A DNA stretch of 64,000 nt from Trachythela sp. YZ-2020 (Eukaryota; Cnidaria; Anthozoa; Malacalcyonacea; Clavulariidae): the NCBI GenBank assembly GCA_016169945.1, contig JADLSH010000279.1, positions 1,178,001-1,242,000 on the forward strand. Reading direction: 5' to 3'. The notes under the pieces were generated by a model. The model ran no database searches. It was not told where the DNA came from and saw nothing but the letters and a program-made list of their open reading frames with translations. Position 1 is the first letter of the stretch. Each line of letters opens with the position of its first letter. A program made the position numbers and the translations under genes. Shown here piece by piece: positions 1 through 11,352 of this stretch.

Positions 1-3000
1 CCATCAACACACGTCGCACCATTCTTACAAGGCGTGGCAGCACAATCATCTATATCTAAGATAAAAAGCAAAGATGAGAAGTGATTTATAACTATGAATA
101 GCAGCTGGATAACTTAAGTGACTGATTTTCAAGATGTGTGAAATTGCGAACTCGTTCCGCTTAATAAAAAATGGTTTATCATTTTTTTACAATACAGTTG
201 AACTAGCTGAAAAAAGGGATAAAAACATTTCAAGGTTTCAAGCACAGGCCCTCCATCCTGAAGGAGGCTGGTAGCATGGAACAGAAAACACATGCGCTTT
301 TTCCTGTCTCATACAAACATGCCATGCTAAATCTAGTAAATGTGATAAAAAAACAGGTGCCAACATCAAAATAGTTTATTGTATTAATATTGTTCTGTTC
401 CAGTACTGGACAAAGCATTAAATACATGAATTAAATACAGTTTAAACACATGAATTAAATACAGTTTAAATACATGATGCTTTTTATTGGCTTAAGGATA
501 TTACATCATCGAAATGGCGTTGTCTGTGCGTCTGACCCACTGATAGATTATAGCTCTCAACCAATGAAAGGCAGGATGAACGCTAATTTGTCGCTCATGA
601 GTTGTCGCCAAAATGAATCCTGATAATCGAAGAGTGTTCGCTCCAAACTTGAAGTGCTTGACCTAGTAACTTTTCACGTAGTTCCGACACAAACCATGGC
701 CGCAGCTTTATATTGTAGAATACCACCTACATTTAATAGTCTCTCATGTTTTAGATATAGCAAACTTAAAGATGTAGTCCATACTTACTATGTTCACAGT
801 CAGTTCCATTGTATCCGCTGGGGCAAATACATTTATAGTTGTTAAGTTCGTCGATACAGGTAGCCCCATTCATACACGGCCGTGAGAAACATTCATTCTT
901 ATCTGATAAAGTTTATCAAATAAAAATAGTTATCTTTAATGTCAACACAGTTTTTTAATTTACATTCTCTTCCTGGGGCTGTTTTTACACAGAAAATTGA
1001 GTTAGCTAAACAGGACCATGCAAACACGGTGTGGGTTTTGAAGCCCCAAGAATTTCCATGACTTTTACTAAAAGTTACTACATAGTTAATAATTACTTTG
1101 ATTTTGGGATTCAAGATCGTGGAAGTGTACAGTAAGTTTGCATTGCTTGCATGGAATAAACAAGCTACAGGTTTGCGGATGTTTTTGTCTGATGCAGTAC
1201 ATATTTTTAAACTTTGCAGGTTTTTGTCAGGGCTGTTGATTGGGTGGGGATTGGGGAAGCTGATAGTCATCTAATCAGATGGACTAGAAGTGAAGATTTG
1301 TTAGGGGGTTCAATTAATATTCCTCAGTGAGAACAAACCTTGTTCTACTCCATATATATACTGATAGTCAGGTATCCCCACACATGGTCCAAGTGACTTC
1401 TTGTCACAAGAAACACGAGAGTCTGGCTTTGGGCCATGACATTTCCCTTTTGGTGCCATCTCGGTATGGAAATTTGGTCGTCCTTCCACCCAGCATTCTG
1501 CATAGTTTAGCACACCAAAGTATTTGTAACCACCAGCAGCTGACTCTTCAGCACACCTGATGAAAAAGTATGCATGACTTGTTAAAATTTCAATGCATGG
1601 GAATGCATACTAGTAATCAACTGATACCCCCATATAAATACATTAACGTAATAATTATTGCATGATGCCATCCCAGTCGTTATTTAGTTACCAATGACAA
1701 ATTATGCATGGTTGACACAAAGACAAACCAACATGGTGCCTGTGCAATGACTTATTGTGGTAACAGAAACATGCATAGTCAAACTCAACTAAAACTAAAC
1801 TTCTAGCAAGGACCATTTCTTATTGTGCCAGTGTTGCTACAGGAGGAAACCTAAACTAAATTAACTCTATTTATACTGGACAGCTCTCTCAGTTCTGAAA
1901 TGTTCTCCCTAGATGTCCAGTAAAAGCCAAGCATATCTCACACGCAACCAAGGTGAAATTATAATCAGACAACTACACATCTTGCAGAAAAGTGCATTGG
2001 TCAAGGTGAGAGATGCATGCACTAACCACTGTTCCACCATATAATTTACAGTGGCGACGGAACCACATGTGAAAATAAGAAAATTCTCAGAATTCATCAT
2101 ACTGAACTGAACAAACCTGCATACTAAATCATTAATGAAATCATTCCATCCTTCATTCCATTTAATAACTGACGTATTATCAAACAACATTGTGTTGAAT
2201 GTATCAATATCAGCAAAACAACCTCTCTTGAAATACTTCGTGTAACATCCTCTAACTGGAGAAAGATAAAGAAAAATATTCAAAACTGAAAATAGATAGT
2301 CATTATTGACCAAATTTCTGTGGTACTTGGTTATGGTTGGTATATACCTGCTTTGCAGTTTTTGCCATGATAAGGTTGCAAACAACCACAAGTATATGAA
2401 TTTCCTTCAGCAATACAAGCACCTCCATTTTCGCACGGCTCAGGATTACAGACATCAACTACAAAACAATGAAAGTTGGATCAATTAATGTACTCGACCC
2501 TCAAGGCCTCTAGCCTGCTCGCAGACGTTGTCAAAAACAAACGTCTGCTGAACCGAGCGCCAGAACGAGTTATGCTATTTTTCCCTCAACCAATCAGAAT
2601 TTACCTTTCAAATTCTGGAAAGTGACGTTTTGCAGTATATTCAGCATAATTAGCATAATTTTAAATTCAATATGGAGTTCAACGAAGCTGTGAGCAAATT
2701 GTTATAATTTATGCATTTTCACAAGAATCACGCTTTTATATCAGAGATTCTGATTGGACGCTCAAAATAGACGTTGTGAAATAGCAGAAATCGTTCGGTT
2801 CAGTCACAGGTTCAGCAGACTGCAGATGTTTGTTTTTCGTCGCTTGGCGTGAGAAAAACAGCGTCTGCGAGCAGGCTACACCAGGGTGCATTCGGTGTAG
2901 TCTAATCGGAAGATCTTCGGCGTAGAGTTACAGTAAGCCTTGGCGTACTGGCGCACAATCATCTTTCCTGGCGTAGTGGCGTACGCTGTTTTTAACTTGG

Positions 3001-6000
3001 CGGCGCATAAATACCAATAAAATAATAAATATGTCAAAGGCGATTCAAACGGCATAACACGGTAACAGGTTTACGGCCCAAAATAATGTCACTAAACGGC
3101 GAATGACTTTAAACTTCTCAAAAATGGGCCTAAAACGTGTGGAATTTTTGCAGAACTGACTCATACAGTCATACGCCCTGGCGTGGGTGAGAGTCGGAAG
3201 AATGGGCCAGGGTGGGATGTTGGCGTAGCGTTGCGACTGCTTTGGCGTATCTTCGGCGTAGCATTTACACCGAATGCACCCTGGAGGCTACAAGGCCTCC
3301 CGCCTCAATAAATTACCATTTTATTGAACTGTCTGTTCTTTAAGGGAATCGACTTTATCAATTTTGGTACGTTTTAGAGACTAAAAAACCTCAAAATATA
3401 ACGATTTTTAGACCGCATACGAAATGCCTAAAAAATTATTCAATTCTTTGTTATAATTTACACCCTTAAAATACACGAATAAATCAACATTTAAACCTAT
3501 ATAAACCACACTAACTTATGTTTCTTACTTTTTAACATTACCTAAATATTATTTTACCTTATAACCTTCCGAATGCCGACTTTAGCTGCAAATTTTCGCT
3601 TATCTATTAACAAAATCCTACTTGTTTTATCGGCCATATTGGAAAAAAACCCATCAAAAGCACTGCGGAATTTTTATTGGTCATCATGTATCCAATCAAG
3701 AACCAGCATTTACAACAATTATTAAATGGCAGAAAAAGTGCCTTTTATGGGACGCGGGTGGCGGAAAACGGACATCAGGCACAAAAACGCGTGCGGTTGT
3801 TTTACAGATTATTTTGAAATATATAATACCAATATCAATTTTAGCTGCAAATTTCCAATCATTTCAAAATTTACAATAATACAACATGTCCTTTACCTAT
3901 GCCTTCACAGACATCTCTGCCAATTATATACACCAAGTTGGGCAACATCTCAAAATTAAAAATACCATCTTCTTTCGGTGCGCTTGCAACAGTCTCCAAC
4001 TGTTCGTTATCCAAATTATCACCAACTCCCACCATTATAATATGGACACCTTTTTCTGCTAAATCTTTTGAAGGTTGCTCAACGTCATCCTTTGCTCCAC
4101 CGTCTGTTAGTACGACCAAAATTCGGGATGTACTTGGGGCCGAAAAGTTAAATGATTCGCTTTGGACAAATTTTAAAGCTTTGCCTAGATCCGACCCGGC
4201 TGCTGGGAATTTAACAGCATCGAGAGCTTTAAAAATGTCCTGTTTTCGATGGTGTTTGTCAAGTCCGAAAATGACTAATGGCTCAGTGCTAAAGACAATC
4301 ACACTAGCACGGACTCTGCCTCCGCCTATCCGAAAAGCATCTATGATTTGTTTGGTGAAATTGAGTTCTCGTTGAAAATTTCCTTTGCCGTACTTTTCTA
4401 TACTTCTCGAGCCATCCAGAAGGAAAACTAAGTCAAGGTTGTCTGGGCATGACGAAGCACCTATGTGGAGAATGAAAATGTGTATTTGTGTGGACATCGT
4501 GCTCTGGCAGTTATTGTAGATATTTAACGATTCTCTAAATTGAATTCTATTTATTCTGAATAGCTCTATCAGTTCATCTAAACTGTTCTCCCTCCCTAGC
4601 CAGTACCTTAGATGGTAGGTCTAGTTTTAAAGCAGGAGGACACTGTAGTACCCAGAGAAAGCTTGTGGTGTTTGTTAGAGTCAAACTTGATTTACTCTTC
4701 TCACATGGCAAAATTATAGTCACAGATCTGTATATTGCAGGAATTGAATTCCCGACAGGTGAAACCAACACCATTAATGGTACTATATGTTGATACTATG
4801 CATGGTAGTTTATAAGGCTGGTTGAGGCTATATTCTTTTTTTGTGATCAGACGGTGGCGTCCGCAGAATCCAGACTTGACTCAAAGACTTTACCATGCCG
4901 AAAAGTTGTATCCTTGAAAGAGGTTTACATTGTTACACGCTCTCGAATATATAAAGACTAGTCTATGAACAGACTGGCCTAACTAGGGGAGCCAGCCCTC
5001 CTCGGTGTGTTTAAATGAGAAATTCTAGCCATACTAGGCTAGAGTCAGATAGACAGATAGTCAATAGCGAGATCTTGCCTGGGAGGGCTGGCAATTCTTT
5101 CATATATATATAGACAAAACTCGAAAGCAATTTTAATTGGAGGGTCACCCCTTAATGTAGGGACACAAAGGGATACGGTTTCCAAACCCACACACCCTGT
5201 GTCCATGTCGCTCTGATCTAACGGAATGTCTCCGCGTCTGTATCGAGGCGTTGCTATGGGTTGCAAAAACGTTTTCGCCATTAAAACATTCCTTTAAATC
5301 CAGTCATGAAAAGAAATGTAAAAATACAGTTTTAATAGTCGTCATTTATCTGAACAGGTCGTTAGGCATGGAAAAATGACACCAAAATAACCCCCAAAAT
5401 AGCTTTTCTTAACAAAAGCCTATAAGAAATTCTCAACCCGTGAATGCGGAATGCTCATTAACGATTCATTATAAAGTGCTAATATTGCACTCAGTATTAA
5501 GTTCTTAACAAATATTTGAACAAATAACATCATTTAACCTTCAACTTAATGAGCTTTAGGCGAGCAAGAGGTTGCGAAAACGAAGCTTCGATTTTACAAG
5601 CTAAATACAAAATAGAAAATCGATGCACGAATCTTATTGTTTTAAAAAACCCTTTGATATTTGAGCATTTCTCTTTTGAGTAAGCGGTGAAATTTTTTTG
5701 TTGTCTTAGGACTTAAACTAATGTCCGAAAAACTGGATGGATTAACGATTTACCATAATACTATATGCATTTATTTCGGTAATTTTGCAATGAAAAACAA
5801 AAGCTTGTTTTCAGTGGTAGTTTCTATCTTTCTCATATAGCAACATTATTCGGTTGAAAACGTAGACTTATTTAAAAGTACGCTCATTAATCGCTTGAAT
5901 GAGGAATTTATATAACAGTGTACTTTGACATATGCATGAATTATGCATAATTATCGCTTGTTGTAATTGAGATTCTGGAAGATATACTTTGACTAGATGA

Positions 6001-7276
6001 ATGTAGCTTTACCACCTAAAATCTTGTTAAGAGTGCTTATTTAAACTGTTTTTATAGAAATTAAAATCTCAACTTTTTATTTGTATAACAACATTCATAT
6101 ATGTTGCAACATCATTACTATGTCTCTAATTGATTTATAGCTTTCATTATTAACTCAATTTTGGCGCGCATTGAGATTAAAGCCGGGAAATATCAGACAT
6201 TAAATTTCTATCAAGGATAGAAGAGAATAGAATGTATATTTCGTTTCACAAGCATGTATAACATTTTGTTTGGCGTTTGCGATTTTGTGAAAATGACCCG
6301 TTATAGTTAAAAAGACCCGCCGAAAGTCATTCCAATGCTGCTCCAAATAGTTTTGAAGTCAAGGTTTAATACCTTCATAAAGAATCGCAAAATTTCTGTT
6401 TTAAAAAGATTCCGGGTTAGTTTGACAAATGGAAAGTAAAATATAGACTAAAAATTCTCGATGGCATGTAAGTATATTCAGAAAATCAGTTTGGTGATGA
6501 AGTAACGCAAAAATAGAAATTGGTGTAATTGACAGAAATGATTTTCCAACTCGAAATTCTAGTACCATTTCAACTCATGTTAGTTAATTTAGGTCTCTTC
6601 TGTCTCCCCTCCCCGTTCACTTTGCTGCTTATCGAGTACCAGCTCCTGCTATGAGCTTACTCGTGCATATGACAATGACTCGCACCTGCTTAATATAACT
6701 GCAGCAACCCGGACCAAACCGAACGATACGCCCTTTGAACCTACTGTTCATGAAAGGATTTCGCGTTTTCCACATGGCGCACATTCGCATATCACCATGT
6801 TACTAATACATGTGGAAAATTGCAGCACATACACTTTACGCTATGGAAATTTTCTTTAATCTAAGTATGCATCGATTACATTGTGTGAGTGTAAATCCCT
6901 TTCAAAGACATTTTCTCCCAATATCTCTCAAAGTTAGGTGCATGCATAGAATATTTTTCGAGTGTCTCAATCGGGCACCCTAATGGCTCAGTAGTCAGAG
7001 CTGGGTCTTAGGCTCGATTCCTGGTTGGGACATTCACTAATAGGTTTTTCAGCAAGTGTTCCGACAGCATTTGGACACTACAAATTACTATTCCTACACA
7101 GCTGAGAACAACATGCAATTGTATCTTTGAATAAAAGTCGAAAACACCACTTTGATCACACCTATCATGGCATATACCACCCTACAGCCAACGTTACAAA
7201 ATGTACAATAAATCTTACCAGTTGTAACCATTGTCCATGATAAGGTTCCGAAAAGCGCGAGGAATAACAGCCTCAT
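1..7276 (-). CDS. Secreted vWA-EGF-cysteine-rich multidomain protein, 5' part; continues beyond the left edge
   Basis: Seven exons read on the minus strand: 7276-7219, 4460-3897, 2458-2348, 2255-2117, 1556-1339, 902-789 and 55 to beyond 1. All have GT/AG borders and compatible phases. Exon 1 starts [20 protein letters not shown], a signal peptide. Exon 2 is a complete vWA domain with DGSRS (MIDAS) and LTDGG, and cysteines just outside each end (SSCPD, DVCEG). Exon 3 is a six-cysteine EGF. Exons 4 and 5 form a cysteine-rich module split by a phase-2 intron inside VC|RC, with [15 protein letters not shown] as its signature. Exon 6 is a calcium-binding-type EGF (DKNEC start), and exon 7 opens another EGF (DIDDC). 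Apart from that internal phase-2 intron every junction is phase 1, which suits exon shuffling. Visible coding length is 1259 nt. It is probably an extracellular matrix or adhesion protein (inference). The vWA lacks the usual MIDAS threonine. Confidence 0.85.
1780..1930. mobile_element. Palindromic MITE family P, fragment
   Basis: Carries the family core 'actggacagctctctcag' and the spaced motif 'gttgctacaggaggaaacc'. Related copies lie at about 4540-4800, 8225-8450, 12535-12590, 16785-16925, 18225-18420, 32890-33095, 41550-41765 and 53395-53615. Full copies start with GATAGCTCTATCAGTTCT followed by AACTGTTCTC and end with the reverse complement of the same words, so each can fold on itself. 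Three of the copies sit in intron 2 of the three tandem paralogues. Confidence 0.6.
2511..2878. mobile_element. MITE with 17-bp terminal inverted repeats
   Basis: The left end TAGCCTGCTCGCAGACG at 2511-2527 is repeated inverted at 2862-2878. No coding capacity. It lies in intron 2 of the left vWA gene, close to the EGF exon at 2348-2458. Confidence 0.7.
2881..3284. mobile_element. MITE with CCAGGGTGCATTCGGTGTA ends
   Basis: The terminal word CCAGGGTGCATTCGGTGTA at 2881 is repeated inverted at 3266-3284. Subterminal 'cttcggcgtag' words also face each other. It abuts the preceding MITE, and a second 'aggctaca' follows it, suggesting insertion next to that element. Confidence 0.7.
4461..7218 (-). 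other. Intron 1 of the left vWA gene, repeat-bearing
   Basis: A 2.76-kb intron between the signal-peptide exon and the vWA exon. It holds a degenerate palindromic MITE at about 4540-4800 and a short tRNA-like SINE head near 6970-7035, with an A-box-like TGGCTCAGTAGTC and a B-box-like GGCTCGATTCC. Between 5290 and 6960 the sequence is plain AT-rich and I see no gene. Confidence 0.5.
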
Positions 7277-8224
7277 TTTGTCCCAAATTTACTTCTCCAA
7301 TTCTTCAGTAGTCTTACAAAAAGGAAACCTCAAAATTTGTATCCAATTATTTTTTCACCTTGTGCGCTCCTACCCCGACGCACGTTAATAGAGCGACTGA
7401 TGGTCGTCAAACACAGACAGGGCGCGTTAATGAACTCTTTATTTCGTATTCATGAGAAGTGTTTTTCGGTGTGCACAAAAGCAAACAGGCAGCCATTGTA
7501 ATGATAATCTTAGTGATAGAAAAACGCAAAGCCCACGCCTTAGAAATGTTACAAGCAAGTTCCAGCACATTACAATGCCCAACTTCCAAACAGAGTTGCT
7601 ATTTACGAAGGAGCTAGTACAAAACATGCAATAGTCACATTTCATGAACATTTTCAAAACTAAGGATCGGGTAAAATTATTTGAACACGCGAACAAGCCA
7701 GCAGGGATTAACTAAAAACTACATAAAGTTGATTTAGTAATTTGCATAAACTAAATTATCTAAAACGGTCATAGCCCATATATCAATTGAATGAGTTTGA
7801 CTAGCGAGTTGATAACGATAAACTATTTCGGTCATAACACACACTCTTATAAACATTAGAAATATGAGGTTGGATAATCTTATCGGCTGCAGAATTAAAT
7901 GTCAGAATGCCGTAGTTTGCGATAGACACAGAATATGTCACATTTGCAAGTGTGTTATCCATTCCTAACAGAGTTAATGACCCGTTTTACTAAGCCATGA
8001 ATTGAGTCATTACAATTTAAGTGCGATGTATGATATCAGCCCTGCAATGGGAAAATGTCTGGTCCAAACTGGAATATCGTCCCTCTGTGGGGTGTTGGTT
8101 GACCCAGTAGTTAATGCACGTGTCTTTCACGTGTTTGATTTGGGTTTGACATTGCAATATGCATGCAGTTATGCATGTGGGAAGAGTTCTTCTGGCCACT
8201 GCAACACCAAACACCACAAGTTTT

Positions 8225-8450
8225 CACCGGGCGCTCCGGTTTCCTCCTGTAGTAACACTAGATCAATAAAGGGTGCCCCTTACTGGACCTCTAGGAGGGA
8301 GAACAGTGTATTACTATACCTAAAGTTAGTTTTGGATAGGTTTTCTCCTGTAGTAACACTGGACCAATAAGGGATGGGCATTATTAGACACCTAGAGAGA
8401 ACAGTCTATAACTGATAGAGTTATCTAGTTAAATAAAGTTAGTTTAGTTT
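8225..8450. mobile_element. Palindromic MITE family P
   Basis: Contains 'tactggacctctaggagg', 'gagaacagt' and 'aactgatagagttatc', plus two 'cctgtagtaacact' words, in the mirrored order typical of this dispersed family. It lies in the intergenic space between the left vWA gene and the transporter. Confidence 0.55.
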
Positions 8451-8501
8451 AGGGTTAAGAACGTATAAAAAATGTCAGTTGCACAATAAGGCAATACGCA
8501 T

Positions 8502-8649
8502 ACAGGGCGGTTGTATAAAAAAGAGTTAAAAGTTAAACTATAGTTATGCAAAAAAACCAAACCAATCATAATCATTTTTTTTTTACTATTATTTAACTAC
8601 AAAACGGGTAGTTAAAATGTAGTTAAGACTTTTATACAACCGGCCCCTG
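8502..8649. mobile_element. Short MITE
   Basis: The ends CAGGGCGGTTGTATAAAA and TTTTATACAACCGGCCCCTG are imperfect inverted repeats around an AT-rich middle. No coding capacity. Confidence 0.6.
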
Positions 8650-9224
8650 ACCTCTAATTAAGACGATCCTGAAAATTTCGGGTCCCTGAAATGGTATTTT
8701 CTGCATTCACACCCTTAATCTCTGACATTAGTCACGCTGCTTAGCTTAGCATATGTAAGTGCATATTTGTTTTAAATTGGGTTCAAAGTACGTCAATGGG
8801 GCGCAAATGAATCATTAGAATTGGTCATTAAACGGAAAACGACTTTGGTAGACGAAGTGAAATCTTCAAACAAACAAATAGTAATTATCGCCCACAAAAA
8901 TTTGTCCTACGCTTGGGACAGAATGTGCGTAAATGTGTAGGTTGAGTATTGCAATTCGTCCGGTGAATAAGCGCTGTTTGTTTAGAATCTTCTCACTTTA
9001 AACAATAAAGTTGAAATTTGTTACGTTGCTATGACAGGAAGATTTGCATCGTTCTGAAGCTCTAAGTTACGCGGCTGCGTGACGCGCACGTTTACCAATG
9101 ACCTCTACATACAACTGGCCGGGGGACACACACAACTGTCATGCGTGGTGGAAATTTTGGTTGACTGCAATTTTTGGATTTATACTATATAGCTCACATA
9201 CCTAGTTACCACAGTTCTGATAAT

Positions 9225-9490
9225 GTAAAGCCCTCATGACGATGAGAGTTGGCAAGAGAGAGTTTGCAAACTCTTTGCATGAGAGTTTTCTCAACACTCA
9301 TGCCCCAGTCAAACGAGAAAAAGAGTTGCATGACAGTTATGTACTGTAGTCAAACAAGCAAAAACTCTCATCAACTCTCATGAAAATGTGAACATGCTCA
9401 AAGACAAAGTTGACGAGAGTGCATGAAAGTGCATGAAAGTTCATGAGATTTGGCGGTCAAACGCGAGCGAGAGTTGCAACACTCATAATC
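9225..9490. repeat. Dispersed repeat rich in GAGAGTT words
   Basis: Repeated 'catgagagtt' and 'ggtcaaacg' words on both strands. A related copy is at about 44150-44430 in intron 4 of paralogue 2. Confidence 0.5.
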
Positions 9491-10964
9491 TCCCTTATTA
9501 CGTGATGGGACCTGCTCACGAAAAGGGTAAAATATCTTATTCATTTCAATTGCTTGATTGATGTTAACTTAACCCAAACCACCAGATATATTCCCAACCA
9601 TTTTGGAACCTGACTTAAAACATATTAAAACCATGTGAAGATGTAAGATTAACTAAATGCATTCCCTTATCGCCTGCTTAGTTCGGCTCATAAAAAGCAT
9701 ATCCCACATTCAGTTGAACCGCAATGTTTACCTAACCGAAGAAATACACTTAATGAACATTGACATATATGTCACTATAGCTTAAGATTTTTCCACGCTT
9801 GCAAACAACTTTTTGAGACAGTCAGCAGGTTACATACCTTCATTTACATCCTGAGTGCATTTACCACGCAAGCAAAAACATGGCGTCAATAGTCGGGCCA
9901 ATATCTACTAAAGCTTCGTTCAAAACGAGGGGTAAATCACCGATTTAAATCGCGTACACCTTCAGAAAAATCACCAAAAAAATCACAAAAATTTTAAAAA
10001 TCACAAAAAAAAAATCACGAAAACAAAATCACAAAAAATAGACAAATCACAAAAATTATTAATACATAACTTATTGTCTGCTGAAAATTTAGTGACTACA
10101 CTCTACAGGGGCAATTCTAGAATTATGAGTGGAAAATTGGCTGCGTGCATGAATGTCATTGGAATTAGTCGAATTCAGTGCTAGTGGCACTACTTTCAAT
10201 GGTGATGATAATAATGTAGCTAACAACATTTAATGTAACAACATTTAGGTAACCATGCCAACATACGTCAGCACATCGCATGACCGAGGGGGTATGAGCA
10301 TGAGAGTGGTCGAGCGTGCGGCATCAGTTATCGTTGCGTGCTAAGCAAACGTGTTAGGAGCAAAATTGTGTGCCGTAATTTGCCTCGCAATTTGCCATGT
10401 TTTTTAATAGTTTTACCGTACCGTCTGCTAAGGCGTGCGGGCATTATGACCGGTCTGTCGTCGACTCGCGTTGTATTACCAGTTATGTAGTGGAGCGTTT
10501 GATATATAGATGTGTTTAATATGTAACTGATTTGTTTCCGGCTGTTTCTTGGAGGGGTGATGTTTGTCATCACCCTTGGTGGTCAGCTCAAGATACCACT
10601 TGCATGGATCTTAACCTGAATCCAAGTAACAATAGTCGTCCCAGGCCACCCCCCGGTCATCAGGGCTAACACCTCACCATCCAAACGGGTAAGTATGGTG
10701 AACGAAGGATGTTAATAATCATAGTCATGATCAGACACTTTTTCGCTCCCTACTCTGGTTCAAGTAAACGAATGCAATCCCCGGTAAAAATACATTCATG
10801 ACCAAACGTTTCGATACTCCGGCCTAGTGTCTTTATCAGGGATAATCTAAAGTCGCAATGTAGCTTCTTACTTACTCGAAGGATGACGTCATCGGTAAAC
10901 AAGGTGGAGTTACTACAATTGGTCGTGAATTCGATCGGTGATTGCGTTAGTTTACTTAATTATC

Positions 10965-11237
10965 ATATCATACCATACCATACCTTAAACCATGCCATAC
11001 GTTATACCATACCTTATACCATACCATACCTCATACCATACCATACCTTATACCATACCTTATACGATACCTTATACCATACCTTATACCATACCTTATA
11101 CCATACCATACCATACCATACCATACCACACCACACCACACCACACTACACCACACCACACCACACCACACCACACCATACCATACCATACCATACCATA
11201 CCATACCATACCATACCATACCATACCATACCATACA
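10965..11237. repeat. Pentanucleotide satellite (ATACC)n
   Basis: About 270 bp of ATACC units, with variant TTATACC stretches at the left and an ACACC-rich core around 11125-11175. It lies just downstream of the transporter stop codon. Open frames here are periodic and not coding. Confidence 0.95.
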
Positions 11238-11352
11238 CCAGAGTAGCGAGCGAAAACATGTCTGATGTTGAACCTGCTATACATATGAACTACAATTTTG
11301 TTCTAGACATCCAATAGTGCTATATTTCCACCTCACATATTGTCACATTCAC

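Larger units (their letters stand above)
7277..11352. other. Intergenic spacer between two minus-strand genes
   Basis: Lies upstream of the vWA gene's first exon and downstream of the transporter stop codon. It contains a family P MITE (8225-8450), a short MITE (8502-8649), a 'GAGAGTT'-rich repeat (about 9225-9490), a degenerate retroelement scrap (about 10740-10870) and an (ATACC)n satellite (10965-11237). No convincing gene was seen in 9500-10740. Confidence 0.5.

Noticed and set aside
10740..10870. Possible hammerhead on the minus strand (CTGATAA..CGAAACG)
   Set aside because: The catalytic G of the core is A and no compact stem III with a cleavage triplet follows. At best a decayed Penelope-like remnant.
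10883..11317. Open frames made of PYHTI repeats on both strands
   Set aside because: They are translations of the (ATACC)n satellite.
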